Source: Pseudomonadota bacterium
Lineage (GTDB): Bacteria; Pseudomonadota; Alphaproteobacteria; Rhizobiales; Xanthobacteraceae
NCBI GenBank assembly: GCA_018971625.1
Contig: JAGXAJ010000022.1
Span: 1-53,604, forward strand
DNA length: 53,604 nt
Direction: 5' to 3'
The first letter of the stretch is position 1. Each line of letters begins with the position of its first letter. A program made the translations under genes and the position numbers. The notes beneath the pieces are model-generated. The model did no database searches. It had not been told where the DNA came from and saw only the letters and a program-made list of their open reading frames with translations. Positions 7,552-15,991 of this stretch are shown here, one piece after another.

Positions 7552-8550
7552 TCAGTCGAGGTGGAATTTCTCGAACTGCCGGTGTTCGGCCTTGATGTAA
7601 CGCACCGTGCCCGTGACAGAGCGCATCACGACGGTCTCGGTTTCGATCACATCCTTGCGAAACTTGACGCCCGAGAGGAGCGAGCCTGTAGTCACGCCGG
7701 TCGCCGCAAACAGGCAGTCGCCCTTCGCCATATCCTCGATGCCGTAGATCATGCGCGGGTCAGTCACGCCCATCTTGCGGGCGCGCTCGCGCTTTTCCTC
7801 GGTGTCGAGGATCAGCCGACATTGCATCTGGCCGCCAATGCAGCGCAGCGCCACCGCCGCCAGAACGCCCTCGGGCGCGCCGCCGATGCCGAGATACATA
7901 TCGACGCCGGTATTTTCCGGATCGGCACAATGGATCACGCCGGCGACGTCGCCGTCCGTGATCAGGCGCACCGCTGCGCCCGTCGAGCGCACGCCCTGAA
8001 TGATGTCGGCATGACGCAGACGATCAAGCACCAGCACCGTGATCGCGGAGACATCGACACCCTTGGCCTTGGCGAGCCGGCGCACATTGTCGGCGGGCGT
8101 GGCATCGAGCTCGACCACGCCCTTGGCGTAACCGGGGCCGACCGCGATCTTCTGCATGTAGACGTCGGGAGCATGCAGCAACGTGCCGCCGTCGGCCATC
8201 GCCATGGTCGCGATCGAGCCCGGCATGTTCTTGGCGCACAGCGTAGTGCCCTCGAGCGGATCGACGGCGATATCGACGTGCGGGCCGGCCTTGATGCCGA
8301 CCTGCTCGCCGATGAACAGCATCGGCGCCTCGTCGCGCTCGCCCTCGCCGATCACGACGGTGCCTTCGATCGGCAGCTTGTTGAGCTCGCGGCGCATCGC
8401 GTCGACTGCGGCCTGGTCGGCCGCCTTCTCATTGCCATGACCGCGCAGCCGTGCCGCCGACACCGCCGCGCGCTCCGTTACCCGCACGATCTCGAGCGTA
8501 AGTATGCGCTCGAGCAAGAGCTGCGGCGGAACGGAAATTTGGGTCGACAT
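7552..8550 (-). CDS. glpX: Class II fructose-1,6-bisphosphatase
   Basis: A 332-residue metal-dependent phosphatase converting fructose 1,6-bisphosphate to fructose 6-phosphate in gluconeogenesis and the Calvin cycle. Visible motifs are VIGEGERDEAPMLF, the metal-binding HVDIAVDPLEGTTLCA, a GGAPEGVLAA loop and FAATGVTTGSLL; all fit GlpX rather than class I FBPase. Length is normal. The start MSTQISVPPQLLLERILTLE is standard for Rhizobiales. It lies downstream of hom on the same strand with a repeat copy between, and has its own terminator-like hairpin. Confidence 0.95.
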   Translation of the reverse strand: MSTQISVPPQLLLERILTLEIVRVTERAAVSAARLRGHGNEKAADQAAVDAMRRELNKLPIEGTVVIGEGERDEAPMLFIGEQVGIKAGPHVDIAVDPLEGTTLCAKNMPGSIATMAMADGGTLLHAPDVYMQKIAVGPGYAKGVVELDATPADNVRRLAKAKGVDVSAITVLVLDRLRHADIIQGVRSTGAAVRLITDGDVAGVIHCADPENTGVDMYLGIGGAPEGVLAAVALRCIGGQMQCRLILDTEEKRERARKMGVTDPRMIYGIEDMAKGDCLFAATGVTTGSLLSGVKFRKDVIETETVVMRSVTGTVRYIKAEHRQFEKFHLD

Positions 8551-8610
8551 CGGCTAGCTCTCCCTTGAACCTGATCTTGGACCTTTCGGCCTGTCCTGAA
8601 ACACTATTTC

Positions 8611-8691
8611 TTCTTTGACACGTTTTCTTCACGCGAACCGGTATCCACCCACGGATCAAGTCCGAGGGCATGCTTGGCTCGAAAACGCTCT
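8611..8691. repeat. Dispersed palindromic repeat, copy B
   Basis: It contains CGTTTTCTTCACGCGAACCG, the CCACGGATCAAGTCCGAGGG centre and CTCGAAAACGCTCT, in the opposite orientation to copy A. It fills most of the hom-glpX gap and its end touches the hom stop codon. Confidence 0.85.
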
Positions 8692-10011
8692 CTAGTTCTT
8701 CTCGATCCGTATCACCTGCGGCCGCCCGCTGATCACCTTGTCCCGCTGCACCGCCTCGATCGCATGATGGACCGCATCCTCGCTGGTCGCATAGGTAATC
8801 AGGATGACCGGCACCGGCGAACCTTTGCCATTCGCGGCTATGGCGTCAACGCCGTCAGGATGACGCTGCACGATCGATTCAATGGAAATCTTCTGCTGCG
8901 CAAGCCGGGTCGCGATGGTCGCGGCGGTGCCCGCGAGATCACGCGCCATCAGGCGGATATAATAGCCGCCTTCGTGCCGCTCCATCGGCGCCTTGCTGGT
9001 GGCGCGCAATCGCTCCACCGGTCGCCCGAACGGCTTGGCGCAGATGCCGCGCGCGACATCGACAATGTCGGCGACAACGGCGGACGCGGTCGCAGCTCCT
9101 CCCGCACCGGGTCCGACCAGCGTGATCGGCGGGATGCCGTCGCCATCGATGGTCACGGCGTTGGTGACCCCCATCACCTGCGCGATCGAGGATGATTTCG
9201 GCACCATGGTCGGATGCACGCGCTGCTCGATGCCCTTGGCGGTGCGCACCGCGACCCCGAGCAGCTTGACGCGGAAGCCGAGCTCCTCCGCCGCGCGCAG
9301 GTCCTCCGGCTTGATCGACGAAATGCCTTCCACATATACCGCGTTCTGCGCGACCTTGGTGCCGAAGGCGAGGCTGGCCAGGATCGCAAGCTTTTGCGCC
9401 GTGTCGTGGCCGTCGACGTCGAATGACGGATTGGCCTCGGCATAGCCGAGCCGCTGCGCATCCTTCAGGCATTCGGCGAACGACAAGCCTTCCTGCTCCA
9501 TCCGGGTCAGGATGTAATTGCAGGTGCCGTTGAGGATCCCGTAAACGCGGTTGATGCCCGTGCCGGCCAGGCCCTCGCGCAAGGTCTTGATGACCGGGAT
9601 CGCCGCGCCGACCGCGGCCTCGAAATTGAGCGCGACGCCATGTTGCTCGGCCCATTTTGCCAGCCGCAAGCCATGCTTGGCGATCAGCGCCTTGTTGGCG
9701 GTGACCACCGACTTGCCGGATTTCAGCGCGGCCCCGATCGCCGACAGGGCGGGATCGCCGGAGCCGCCCATCAATTCGACAAAGCAGTCGATGCCGGGAT
9801 CAGTGGCGAGTTCCAGCGCATTTTTGGCCCAGCTGACGCCGCGCAGGTCCAGGTCACGCTTCTTTGACTTCGAACGCGCGGTCACCGCGACCACCCGCAC
9901 GCTGCGCCCGCTGCGCGCCGACAAGAGGCGGGCCTGCTGCTCGATGAGGCGGACGACTTCGGCGCCAACCGTGCCGAGTCCCGCAATACCCACGTTCAAG
10001 GGTGCGACCAT
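8692..10011 (-). CDS. hom: Homoserine dehydrogenase with ACT domain
   Basis: A 439-residue cytoplasmic enzyme reducing aspartate semialdehyde to homoserine, the branch point to threonine and methionine. Residues 6-30 hold the NAD(P)-binding GIAGLGTVGAEVVRLI; the catalytic domain has GILNGTCNYILTRMEQEG and AKLAILASLAFG-type motifs; LVGPGAGGAATASAVVADI follows. The C-terminal 80 residues (GGYYIRLMARDLAGTAATIA) form an ACT domain, which usually allows feedback inhibition by threonine. ATG at 10011 (MVAPLNVGIAG) matches the family; the longer frame to 10077 does not. It follows alaC by 87 bases on the same strand, so an alaC-hom transcription unit is likely. Confidence 0.95.
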   Translation of the reverse strand: MVAPLNVGIAGLGTVGAEVVRLIEQQARLLSARSGRSVRVVAVTARSKSKKRDLDLRGVSWAKNALELATDPGIDCFVELMGGSGDPALSAIGAALKSGKSVVTANKALIAKHGLRLAKWAEQHGVALNFEAAVGAAIPVIKTLREGLAGTGINRVYGILNGTCNYILTRMEQEGLSFAECLKDAQRLGYAEANPSFDVDGHDTAQKLAILASLAFGTKVAQNAVYVEGISSIKPEDLRAAEELGFRVKLLGVAVRTAKGIEQRVHPTMVPKSSSIAQVMGVTNAVTIDGDGIPPITLVGPGAGGAATASAVVADIVDVARGICAKPFGRPVERLRATSKAPMERHEGGYYIRLMARDLAGTAATIATRLAQQKISIESIVQRHPDGVDAIAANGKGSPVPVILITYATSEDAVHHAIEAVQRDKVISGRPQVIRIEKN

Positions 10012-10098
10012 GACGAGAAAAGCCTGCAGGAAAAAAGAAAGATGGGCGAGACGATAGGCGAAAGCGTAGTCAGGCAAGACCTCTGTTCGGGATCATGC

Positions 10099-11319
10099 CT
10101 ACCGCCGGTTGGCGAGAGGAACCACGTTGTGCAACGTTTCAATGCCGCTTTCAAGGAAGCGGCGCACGCCGCGTGCGGCCTGGCGGATACGCTGCTCGTT
10201 TTCCACCATGGCAACGCGAACATAGCCCTCGCCGTGTTCGCCGAAAGCCACGCCCGGCGAGACCACGACGCCGGATTTCTCCACCATCAGGGTCGCAAAC
10301 TGCATGCTGCCGAGGTCACGGAACGCCTTGGGCAGCGGTGCCCATGCGAACATCGAGGCGGCGGGCGGCGGAATATCCCAGCCTGCCCGGCCAAACGACT
10401 CAACCAGCGCGTCGCGGCGCTTGCGGTAGGTGTCGCGCATCTCCCGGATGCAATCCTCGGGACCGTTGAGCGCAGCCGTCGCCGCCACCTGGATCGGCGT
10501 AAACGCGCCATAATCGAGATAGGACTTGACTCGCGCGAGCGCCGCGATGATGCGGTCGTTGCCGACCGCAAATCCCATGCGCCAGCCCGCCATCGAGAAC
10601 GTCTTGGACATCGAGGTAAATTCCACCGTCACGTCGATCGCGCCGGGAACCTGCAACACGGAAGGCGGCGGATTGGCATCGTCGAAATACACTTCCGCGT
10701 AAGCCAGATCCGACAGGATGAAGATCTCGTGCTTCTTCGCGAACGCCACCAGATCCCTGTAGAAATCGAGGTTCGCGACATAGGCGGTCGGATTGGAGGG
10801 ATAGCAGACGACAATCGCCAGCGGCTTCGGAATCGAATGGATGATCGCGCGCTCGATCGCTTCGAAGAATTGCGGCGTCGGCTCCGATGGCACCGAGCGG
10901 ATCACGCCGCCCGCCATCAGGAATCCGAAAGCGTGAATGGGATAACTGGGATTGGGGCACAGCACGACGTCGCCCGGCGCCGTAATCGCCTGCGCGACGT
11001 TGGCAAAGCCCTCCTTCGAGCCCAGCGTCGCCACGACCTGGGTTTCCGGATTGAGCTTCACGCCGAAACGCCGCGCGTAATAGGCGGCTTGCGCCTTGCG
11101 CAGGCCGGTGATGCCGCGCGAGGCGGAGTAGCGATCGGTCCGTGGCTTGCCCAGCGTTTCCTTGAGCTTTTCGATCACATGCGGCGGCGTCGGCAAATCC
11201 GGATTGCCCATGCCGAGGTCGATGATGTCGGCCCCGGCATTGCGCGCGACCGCTTTGGCCCGGTTGATCTGTTCGAACACGTAAGGCGGCAGACGGCGGA
11301 TGCGGTAAAAATCTTCCAT
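10099..11319 (-). CDS. alaC: PLP-dependent aminotransferase, AlaC-like (alanine/glutamate-pyruvate)
   Basis: A 406-residue class I/II aminotransferase, closely resembling E. coli AlaC: FYRIRRLPPYVFEQ, DIIDLGMGNPDLPTPPH, TLGSKEGFANV, CYPSNPTAYVANLDFY and AYAEVYFDD. The PLP-binding lysine is in EFTSMSKTFSMAGWRMGF (K239 from this start). It probably converts pyruvate plus glutamate to alanine; some genomes label the family LL-diaminopimelate aminotransferase, which is less likely without that pathway's context. ATG at 11319 has AGGA just before it; a TTG six codons earlier is the alternative. It leads the hom gene. Confidence 0.9.
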   Translation of the reverse strand: MEDFYRIRRLPPYVFEQINRAKAVARNAGADIIDLGMGNPDLPTPPHVIEKLKETLGKPRTDRYSASRGITGLRKAQAAYYARRFGVKLNPETQVVATLGSKEGFANVAQAITAPGDVVLCPNPSYPIHAFGFLMAGGVIRSVPSEPTPQFFEAIERAIIHSIPKPLAIVVCYPSNPTAYVANLDFYRDLVAFAKKHEIFILSDLAYAEVYFDDANPPPSVLQVPGAIDVTVEFTSMSKTFSMAGWRMGFAVGNDRIIAALARVKSYLDYGAFTPIQVAATAALNGPEDCIREMRDTYRKRRDALVESFGRAGWDIPPPAASMFAWAPLPKAFRDLGSMQFATLMVEKSGVVVSPGVAFGEHGEGYVRVAMVENEQRIRQAARGVRRFLESGIETLHNVVPLANRR

Positions 11320-11558
11320 GGGTCCTGGCTCCGGCAACCGGGCGGGCAGAATCGCCGACAGCGTGGCGCCGAAACGGAAAAGCCCGTCCAGAAATCGCGC
11401 TCAATCAGTGATTTAGCGAGAATTCAGGCGCAAAAATGATGCCTTCGACCTGATTTGCGGTTGAATTGGGTTCTTTTAGCACGGACGCTTGGTTGCGTCA
11501 GCTTTGATAGCGATTCGAGGCTGGGCCCGGTGCCCGTGACCCGCAGCGACAGTGGCGG
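11320..11558. other. Intergenic region upstream of alaC
   Basis: These 239 bases separate alaC from the lipoprotein gene on the same strand. I see no coding fragment or clear terminator. It should contain the alaC promoter. Confidence 0.4.
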
Positions 11559-11858
11559 TCACTTCGTCGTCTGATTTGTTGCATCCTTGGCAGCGGTGGA
11601 GGCCTGGCGATCTCGCGCGGCGAGCAATTCGGCCTTGATCTTGGCCTGGTCCGCCGGCGGGATCGCCGCTTCATCGCGGTCCGGGGGCAAATCTTCCACC
11701 GGAAGGTAGCTGCCTGCTTCCTTTGGACGACTTGGAGCGTCGGCCGGTGTGCCGATCACAGGCAGATCCGCAATCGATGTCGAGCAACCGCCGAGCGCAA
11801 GCGCCGACAACAGCAGCGCGCCCCCGACCAGCGCCCTCTTTTCTCGATCCACCGACAT
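11559..11858 (-). CDS. Small hypothetical lipoprotein
   Basis: A 99-residue predicted lipoprotein. The signal is MSVDREKRALVGGALLLSAL followed by the lipobox ALGGC, so it should be lipidated at the cysteine and held in a membrane, probably the outer one. The mature part is short, rich in Pro, Ala, Asp and Lys (DLPVIGTPADAPSRPKEAGS, PADQAKIKAELLAARDRQ) and lacks any catalytic motif. ATG at 11858 follows GCGGGAA. It is divergent from phaC. Function is unknown. Confidence 0.8.
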   Translation of the reverse strand: MSVDREKRALVGGALLLSALALGGCSTSIADLPVIGTPADAPSRPKEAGSYLPVEDLPPDRDEAAIPPADQAKIKAELLAARDRQASTAAKDATNQTTK

Positions 11859-12032
11859 CCGTTCCCGCAATCTCACTACCAACTTGAGAATCTTGCAACG
11901 TGAACCCAGCGGCTACCTGGCGCTTATTTCATCAGCCGCTTGCACAGTTCAACCCCTGTCGCCGGAAACGATTAAGGCATGAACAACAGATCAAACCGTT
12001 GGGGCTCCAATATGACCAAACCAAGATAACTT

Positions 12033-12052
12033 GTCGCAGTGCAGCACGCGAC
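12033..12052. promoter_or_regulatory. Palindromic operator candidate upstream of phaC
   Basis: The arms GTCGC and GCGAC enclose an inner palindrome GTGC-A-GCAC, giving near-perfect dyad symmetry with one unpaired A. It lies about 80 bases upstream of the phaC ATG. In other alphaproteobacteria PhaR represses PHA genes through TGC/GCA-rich dyads, so a PhaR-type site is a reasonable guess. Binding is inferred, the symmetry is seen. Confidence 0.4.
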
Positions 12053-12130
12053 TGTCGAAGATTTACCTTCGCCGCCGGCGCCCGATGGTGCGCGGTGACG
12101 AACCCTGAATGACCCTGTAATGTTGCGAAC

Positions 12131-13936
12131 ATGAACGACGTCACGACCGAAACCGCGTCGAACAAGAAGTTCGACCCCGAAGCCTTCGCGATGAACCTCG
12201 CCAAGGCAATGGAGAGCAGCGGTCAGGCCTTGGCGGCTTACCTCAAGCCGCGGGAACAGGGCGCGCTCAAAGACACGCCGCCGAACGAGCTCGGCGAGAT
12301 GGTCAGGACCCTCACCACGGTGGCGGAGTACTGGCTGACGGACAAGGAACGGGCGACCGAACTGCAGTTGAAGATGGGCAAGGCCTACCTGGATCTGTGG
12401 GCTTCCGCGATGCGGCGGATGGCCGGCGAAGAGGCCCCACCAGCGATCGAACCCTCGCCGCGCGACAAACGGTTCCGCGACCCGGAATGGAAGTCGAACC
12501 AGTTCTTCGAGTTCGTGATGCAGCTCTATCTCTTGACCACGCAATGGGCCCAGGACCTGGTGCGTAACGCCGACGGCCTCGATCCGCACACCCGCAAGAA
12601 GGCCGAGTTCTACGTCCAGCAGATCACCAATGCGATCGCGCCGTCGAACTTCGTACTGACCAATCCGGAAGTGCTGCGCGAGACGCTGGCCTCCAGCGGC
12701 GACAATCTCGCACGCGGCATGAAGATGCTGGCCGAGGACATCGAGGCCGGAAACGGCACCCTGCGTATCCGCCAGTCCGACCCCGCCCATCTCGTGGTCG
12801 GCGTCAACATGGCGACGACGCCGGGAAAGGTGATTTTCCAGAACGAACTAATGCAGTTGATCCAGTACGATCCGAGCACGAAAAAGGTGCTGCGCACGCC
12901 GCTCCTGATCGTGCCGCCCTGGATCAACAAGTTCTATATTCTCGATCTCCGGCCCGAAAAATCCTACATCAAATGGTGCGTCGATCAGGGCATCACAGTG
13001 TTCGTGATCTCCTGGGTCAACCCGAACCGGGAACTCGGCCAGAAGACCTTCGAAGATTACATGAAGCAAGGTCCGTTGGCAGCGATGGATGTCATCGAGA
13101 AGGTGACCGGCGAGATGAAGGTCCACACCGTCGGTTATTGCGTCGGTGGCACGCTGCTCGCTTCAACACTGGCCTGGCTCGCGGAAAAGCGCCGGGCGCG
13201 GGTGACGTCGGCGACCTTGTTCGCGGCACAGGTCGACTTCACCCACGCCGGCGATCTGCTGGTGTTCGTCGACGAGGGCCAGATCTCGGCACTGGAACGC
13301 GACATGCAGGCCAGCGGCGTGCTTGAAGGCAGCAAGATGGCGATGGCCTTCAACATGCTGCGCTCCAACGATTTGATCTGGTCCTATGTCGTCAGCAATT
13401 ATCTGAAGGGACAGCCGCCCTCCTCGTTCGATCTGTTGCACTGGAATTCGGATGCGACGCGGATGCCGGCGGCGAACCATTCCTATTATCTGCGCAACTG
13501 CTACCTGGAAAACCGGCTCTCGGCTGGCAGCATGGTGCTCGACAACACCCTGCTCGACCTGTCGAAGGTCAAGATCCCCGTCTACAATCTGGCGACGCGT
13601 GAGGATCACATCGCGCCGGCGGACTCGGTGCTGTATGGCTCGCAATTCTTCGGCGGCCCGGTGCGCTATGTGCTGTCCGGCTCCGGCCATATCGCCGGCG
13701 TGATCAATCCGCCGGCGGCGGGCAAATACCAGTTCTGGACCAATGACAACATCAAGGACGTGTCACTCGCGAACTGGATCAAGGGAGCGCAGGAGCACAG
13801 GGGATCGTGGTGGCCGGACTGGCGCGAATGGCTCGGCAATATCGATGCCGAGGAAGTACCGGCGCGCGCGGTCGGCTCGGAGTCGATGCCGCCGATCGAG
13901 GATGCGCCAGGCAGCTATGTCAGGGTGCGCGCCTAG
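12131..13936 (+). CDS. phaC: Class I poly(3-hydroxyalkanoate) synthase
   Basis: A 601-residue enzyme polymerising 3-hydroxyacyl-CoA (usually 3-hydroxybutyryl-CoA) into PHA storage granules, at whose surface it works. The N-terminal half holds the PhaC_N region (DPEWKSNQFFEFVMQLYLLT). The lipase-box variant GYCVGGT carries the catalytic cysteine, C337. The aspartate is in NLATREDHIAPADSV and the histidine in SGSGHIAGVINPP. Length over 550 residues and no PhaE or PhaR-subunit partner indicate class I. No phaA/phaB lies beside it, which is common in Bradyrhizobium. An operator-like palindrome lies upstream. Confidence 0.95.
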   Translation: MNDVTTETASNKKFDPEAFAMNLAKAMESSGQALAAYLKPREQGALKDTPPNELGEMVRTLTTVAEYWLTDKERATELQLKMGKAYLDLWASAMRRMAGEEAPPAIEPSPRDKRFRDPEWKSNQFFEFVMQLYLLTTQWAQDLVRNADGLDPHTRKKAEFYVQQITNAIAPSNFVLTNPEVLRETLASSGDNLARGMKMLAEDIEAGNGTLRIRQSDPAHLVVGVNMATTPGKVIFQNELMQLIQYDPSTKKVLRTPLLIVPPWINKFYILDLRPEKSYIKWCVDQGITVFVISWVNPNRELGQKTFEDYMKQGPLAAMDVIEKVTGEMKVHTVGYCVGGTLLASTLAWLAEKRRARVTSATLFAAQVDFTHAGDLLVFVDEGQISALERDMQASGVLEGSKMAMAFNMLRSNDLIWSYVVSNYLKGQPPSSFDLLHWNSDATRMPAANHSYYLRNCYLENRLSAGSMVLDNTLLDLSKVKIPVYNLATREDHIAPADSVLYGSQFFGGPVRYVLSGSGHIAGVINPPAAGKYQFWTNDNIKDVSLANWIKGAQEHRGSWWPDWREWLGNIDAEEVPARAVGSESMPPIEDAPGSYVRVRA

Positions 13937-13963
13937 CGTCATCCTGCCTGCCTGAATATCAAA

Positions 13964-13983
13964 GGCCGTCCCGCCGGGCGGCC
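13964..13983 (+). other. Hairpin between phaC and the MAPEG gene
   Basis: GGCCG-T-CCCG-C-CGGG-CGGCC forms a strong stem with one bulged T just after phaC and about 25 bases before the next start. With no T tract it more likely protects the 3' end of phaC mRNA or tunes read-through than terminates fully. Confidence 0.4.
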
Positions 13984-14007
13984 GAACTGGAGCCGAAGGG
14001 AATTGCT

Positions 14008-14406
14008 ATGACGCGCGAATTGTTCTGGCTGACGCTGACGGTGATTTTGACCGGATTATTGTGGGTGCCCTACATTCTCAATCGTTGCATGGTTCGCGGC
14101 CTCGGCGGCGCCATGGCCAATCCCTCGCGTAACGACAAGCCGCATGCCCCATGGGCGACCCGCTTGATGTTCGCGCACGACAACGCGGTGGAAAATCTCG
14201 CGGTATTCGCGCCGCTGGTCCTGATCCTCAACGCGATCGACTATTCCAGCAACGCGACCGCGATCGCCTGCGCGGTCTATTTCTGGGCTCGCGTGGCGCA
14301 TTTGATCGTCTACACCATGGGCCTGCCGGTGTTCCGCACGCTGGCGTTCGCGGTCGGCTTTGCCGCGCAGGTCGTGCTGGCGCTGGCGATTTTCCGGGTG
14401 TTTTGA
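14008..14406 (+). CDS. MAPEG family integral membrane protein
   Basis: A 132-residue membrane protein with about four hydrophobic segments (LFWLTLTVILTGLLWVPYI, NLAVFAPLVLILNAI, ACAVYFWARVAHLIVYT, TLAFAVGFAAQVVLALAI). RLMFAHDNAVENLAVFAP and YFWARVAHLIVYTMGLPVFRTLAF match the bacterial MAPEG pattern (membrane-associated proteins in eicosanoid and glutathione metabolism). Bacterial members are mostly uncharacterised; some have glutathione-transferase-like activity. ATG at 14008 is preceded by GAAGGGAA. It lies 71 bases after phaC on the same strand; co-transcription is possible but a functional link is not evident. Confidence 0.85.
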   Translation: MTRELFWLTLTVILTGLLWVPYILNRCMVRGLGGAMANPSRNDKPHAPWATRLMFAHDNAVENLAVFAPLVLILNAIDYSSNATAIACAVYFWARVAHLIVYTMGLPVFRTLAFAVGFAAQVVLALAIFRVF

Positions 14407-14500
14407 GCGGCGGTTGCCGCGGCTGGCATGGCTGCCGATGCCTTGGCCGCGTTCGGGCACTTCACCCGCCCGTGGCCGGTTGTCCATCCGATGTCCGGCC

Positions 14501-15493
14501 TTACGGGTCGGCCAGGCCCAACATCAACCGCATGTTCTGTACCGCCGCGCCGGACGCCCCCTTGCCCAGATTGTCGAGCCGCGCGACCAGAACCGCCTGG
14601 CCGCGCTTCTCACTGGCGAACACATAGAGCTCGAGCTTGTTGGTCTCGTTGAGCGCTTCCGGCTCGATCCGTCCGGCTTTTGCCGCGGGATTGTCGAGCG
14701 GTATCACCGAGACGTATTTGCTCCCCGAATAACGCTTCGCCAGCGCGGCGTGCAACGCGACGCCGTCAGGCTTGCCCGGCAGCGTATCGAGATGCAACGG
14801 GACCGATACCAGCATGCCTTGGCGAAAATCGCCGACCGACGGAACGAAGATCGGCCGCCGCGTGAGATGGGCGTAGAGCTGCGTCTCCGGCACATGCTTA
14901 TGCTCGAAGCCGAGGCCGTAGAGTTCGAAGGCCGGCGCGCTGCCGTCCTCGAAACTCGCAATCATGGACTCGCCGCCGCCGGAATAGCCGCTCACCGCAT
15001 TGATGGTGACCGGATAGTCCCTCGGCATCAGACCCGCATCAACCAGCGGCCGCAGCAGCGCGATCGAGCCGGTTGGATAGCAGCCCGGATTGGAGACTTT
15101 CCGTTCCGCCCGTATCTTGTCGGCCTGGTCGGGCTTCAGCTCCGGAAAACCGTAGGTCCAGTCGGGCGCGACGCGAAAGGCGGTCGATGCGTCCAGCACC
15201 TTGGGCGCGGCATTGCCCATACTGTCGATCAGGGCAACGGTCTCCTTTGCGGCGTTATCCGGCAGGCACAGGATCACGAGATCCACTTCCTCCATCAACG
15301 CGCGCTTGGCCCCGGCATCCTTGCGCTTGTCCTTGGCAATGCTCTTCACCACCACGTCGTTCTGTCGGTCGAGACGCTCGGCAATCCCGAGTCCCGTCGT
15401 TCCAGCCGCACCGTCGACGAATATTGCGGGCCGCGCGGGAACGCTCTTGGCCGGCGGATGGTCTTTCGGCTGCCTGGTATCGGAAAAATTCAT
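14501..15493 (-). CDS. argC: N-acetyl-gamma-glutamyl-phosphate reductase, type 2
   Basis: A 330-residue enzyme of arginine synthesis, reducing N-acetylglutamyl phosphate with NADPH to the semialdehyde. The NADP loop is IFVDGAAGTTGLGIAERL, typical of the shorter type 2 (AGPR-2) family rather than type 1. The active-site cysteine is C138 in KVSNPGCYPTGSIALL. GYSGGGESMI and GFEHKHVPET follow as in the family. The N-terminus is about 20 residues longer than the minimal family start; ATG at 15493 is kept because no better internal start is seen. It is convergent with the MAPEG gene. Confidence 0.92.
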   Translation of the reverse strand: MNFSDTRQPKDHPPAKSVPARPAIFVDGAAGTTGLGIAERLDRQNDVVVKSIAKDKRKDAGAKRALMEEVDLVILCLPDNAAKETVALIDSMGNAAPKVLDASTAFRVAPDWTYGFPELKPDQADKIRAERKVSNPGCYPTGSIALLRPLVDAGLMPRDYPVTINAVSGYSGGGESMIASFEDGSAPAFELYGLGFEHKHVPETQLYAHLTRRPIFVPSVGDFRQGMLVSVPLHLDTLPGKPDGVALHAALAKRYSGSKYVSVIPLDNPAAKAGRIEPEALNETNKLELYVFASEKRGQAVLVARLDNLGKGASGAAVQNMRLMLGLADP

Positions 15494-15539
15494 GGCCCGT
15501 TCCTTGCTGCCGGCGCACCGGCAAGCGCTGGTGATTTGT

Positions 15540-15746
15540 AACCCAACAGCGGCCGCAGGATGATCAACTGTTGCTCGATCGCGCTTGCGGCTTCATTGTG
15601 CTGCCCAGCCAGCGCAGATGCAATCGCGACATGGTTCGGCGAGACGTACTGGCGATACGTAGGCATCCGCGCCGTTCACCGCCACCAGCCAGCACGATTG
15701 GCCATCCGCCAGCGCGATCGGACCTGAACATGGGAGGTGTGTACAT
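15540..15746 (-). pseudogene. PaiB-like FMN-binding protein remnant
   Basis: A CAGGAG site and ATG at 15746 open with MYTPPMFRSDRA, the standard N-terminus of PaiB-family FMN-binding regulators. The next segment, in another frame, reads LADGQSCWLVAVNGADAYVSP, which in an intact protein lies about 45 residues further on. After a second shift comes YVSPNHVAIASALAGQHNEA, which no longer looks like PaiB and may derive from another gene. The gene therefore suffered an internal deletion and frameshifts. It lies between argC and the DedA gene. I am confident it is dead; the identity of its last third is unclear. Confidence 0.65.
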
Positions 15747-15991
15747 TTCAAACTCCTGCTTGACGTAGGAGCCCGTCGGATCAAACCGCGTTGTTTTGGG
15801 AGGAAAAAATTCTGGGAGGAAAAAGCCGCGGGCAGGATCCGGCGGCAGAGGCGGAAATCTTAAACGCAGACGTCCACCCGTACCGCAATGGTACGGCGGC
15901 GAACGATCGAAATGGTAGCGGTGTTTGTCATGGCGCGGCTATAAGGCTGCGCCCGGTTTTCGTCAAGGTGAATGCTCGTTTCGAACCGGCA
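15747..15991. other. Non-coding stretch with two GGGAGGAAAAA repeats
   Basis: Between the paiB remnant and the DedA gene there are 245 bases with no credible gene. GGGAGGAAAAA occurs twice (15798-15808 and 15814-15824), resembling a duplicated ribosome site left from a lost gene. No other structure is seen. Confidence 0.4.
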
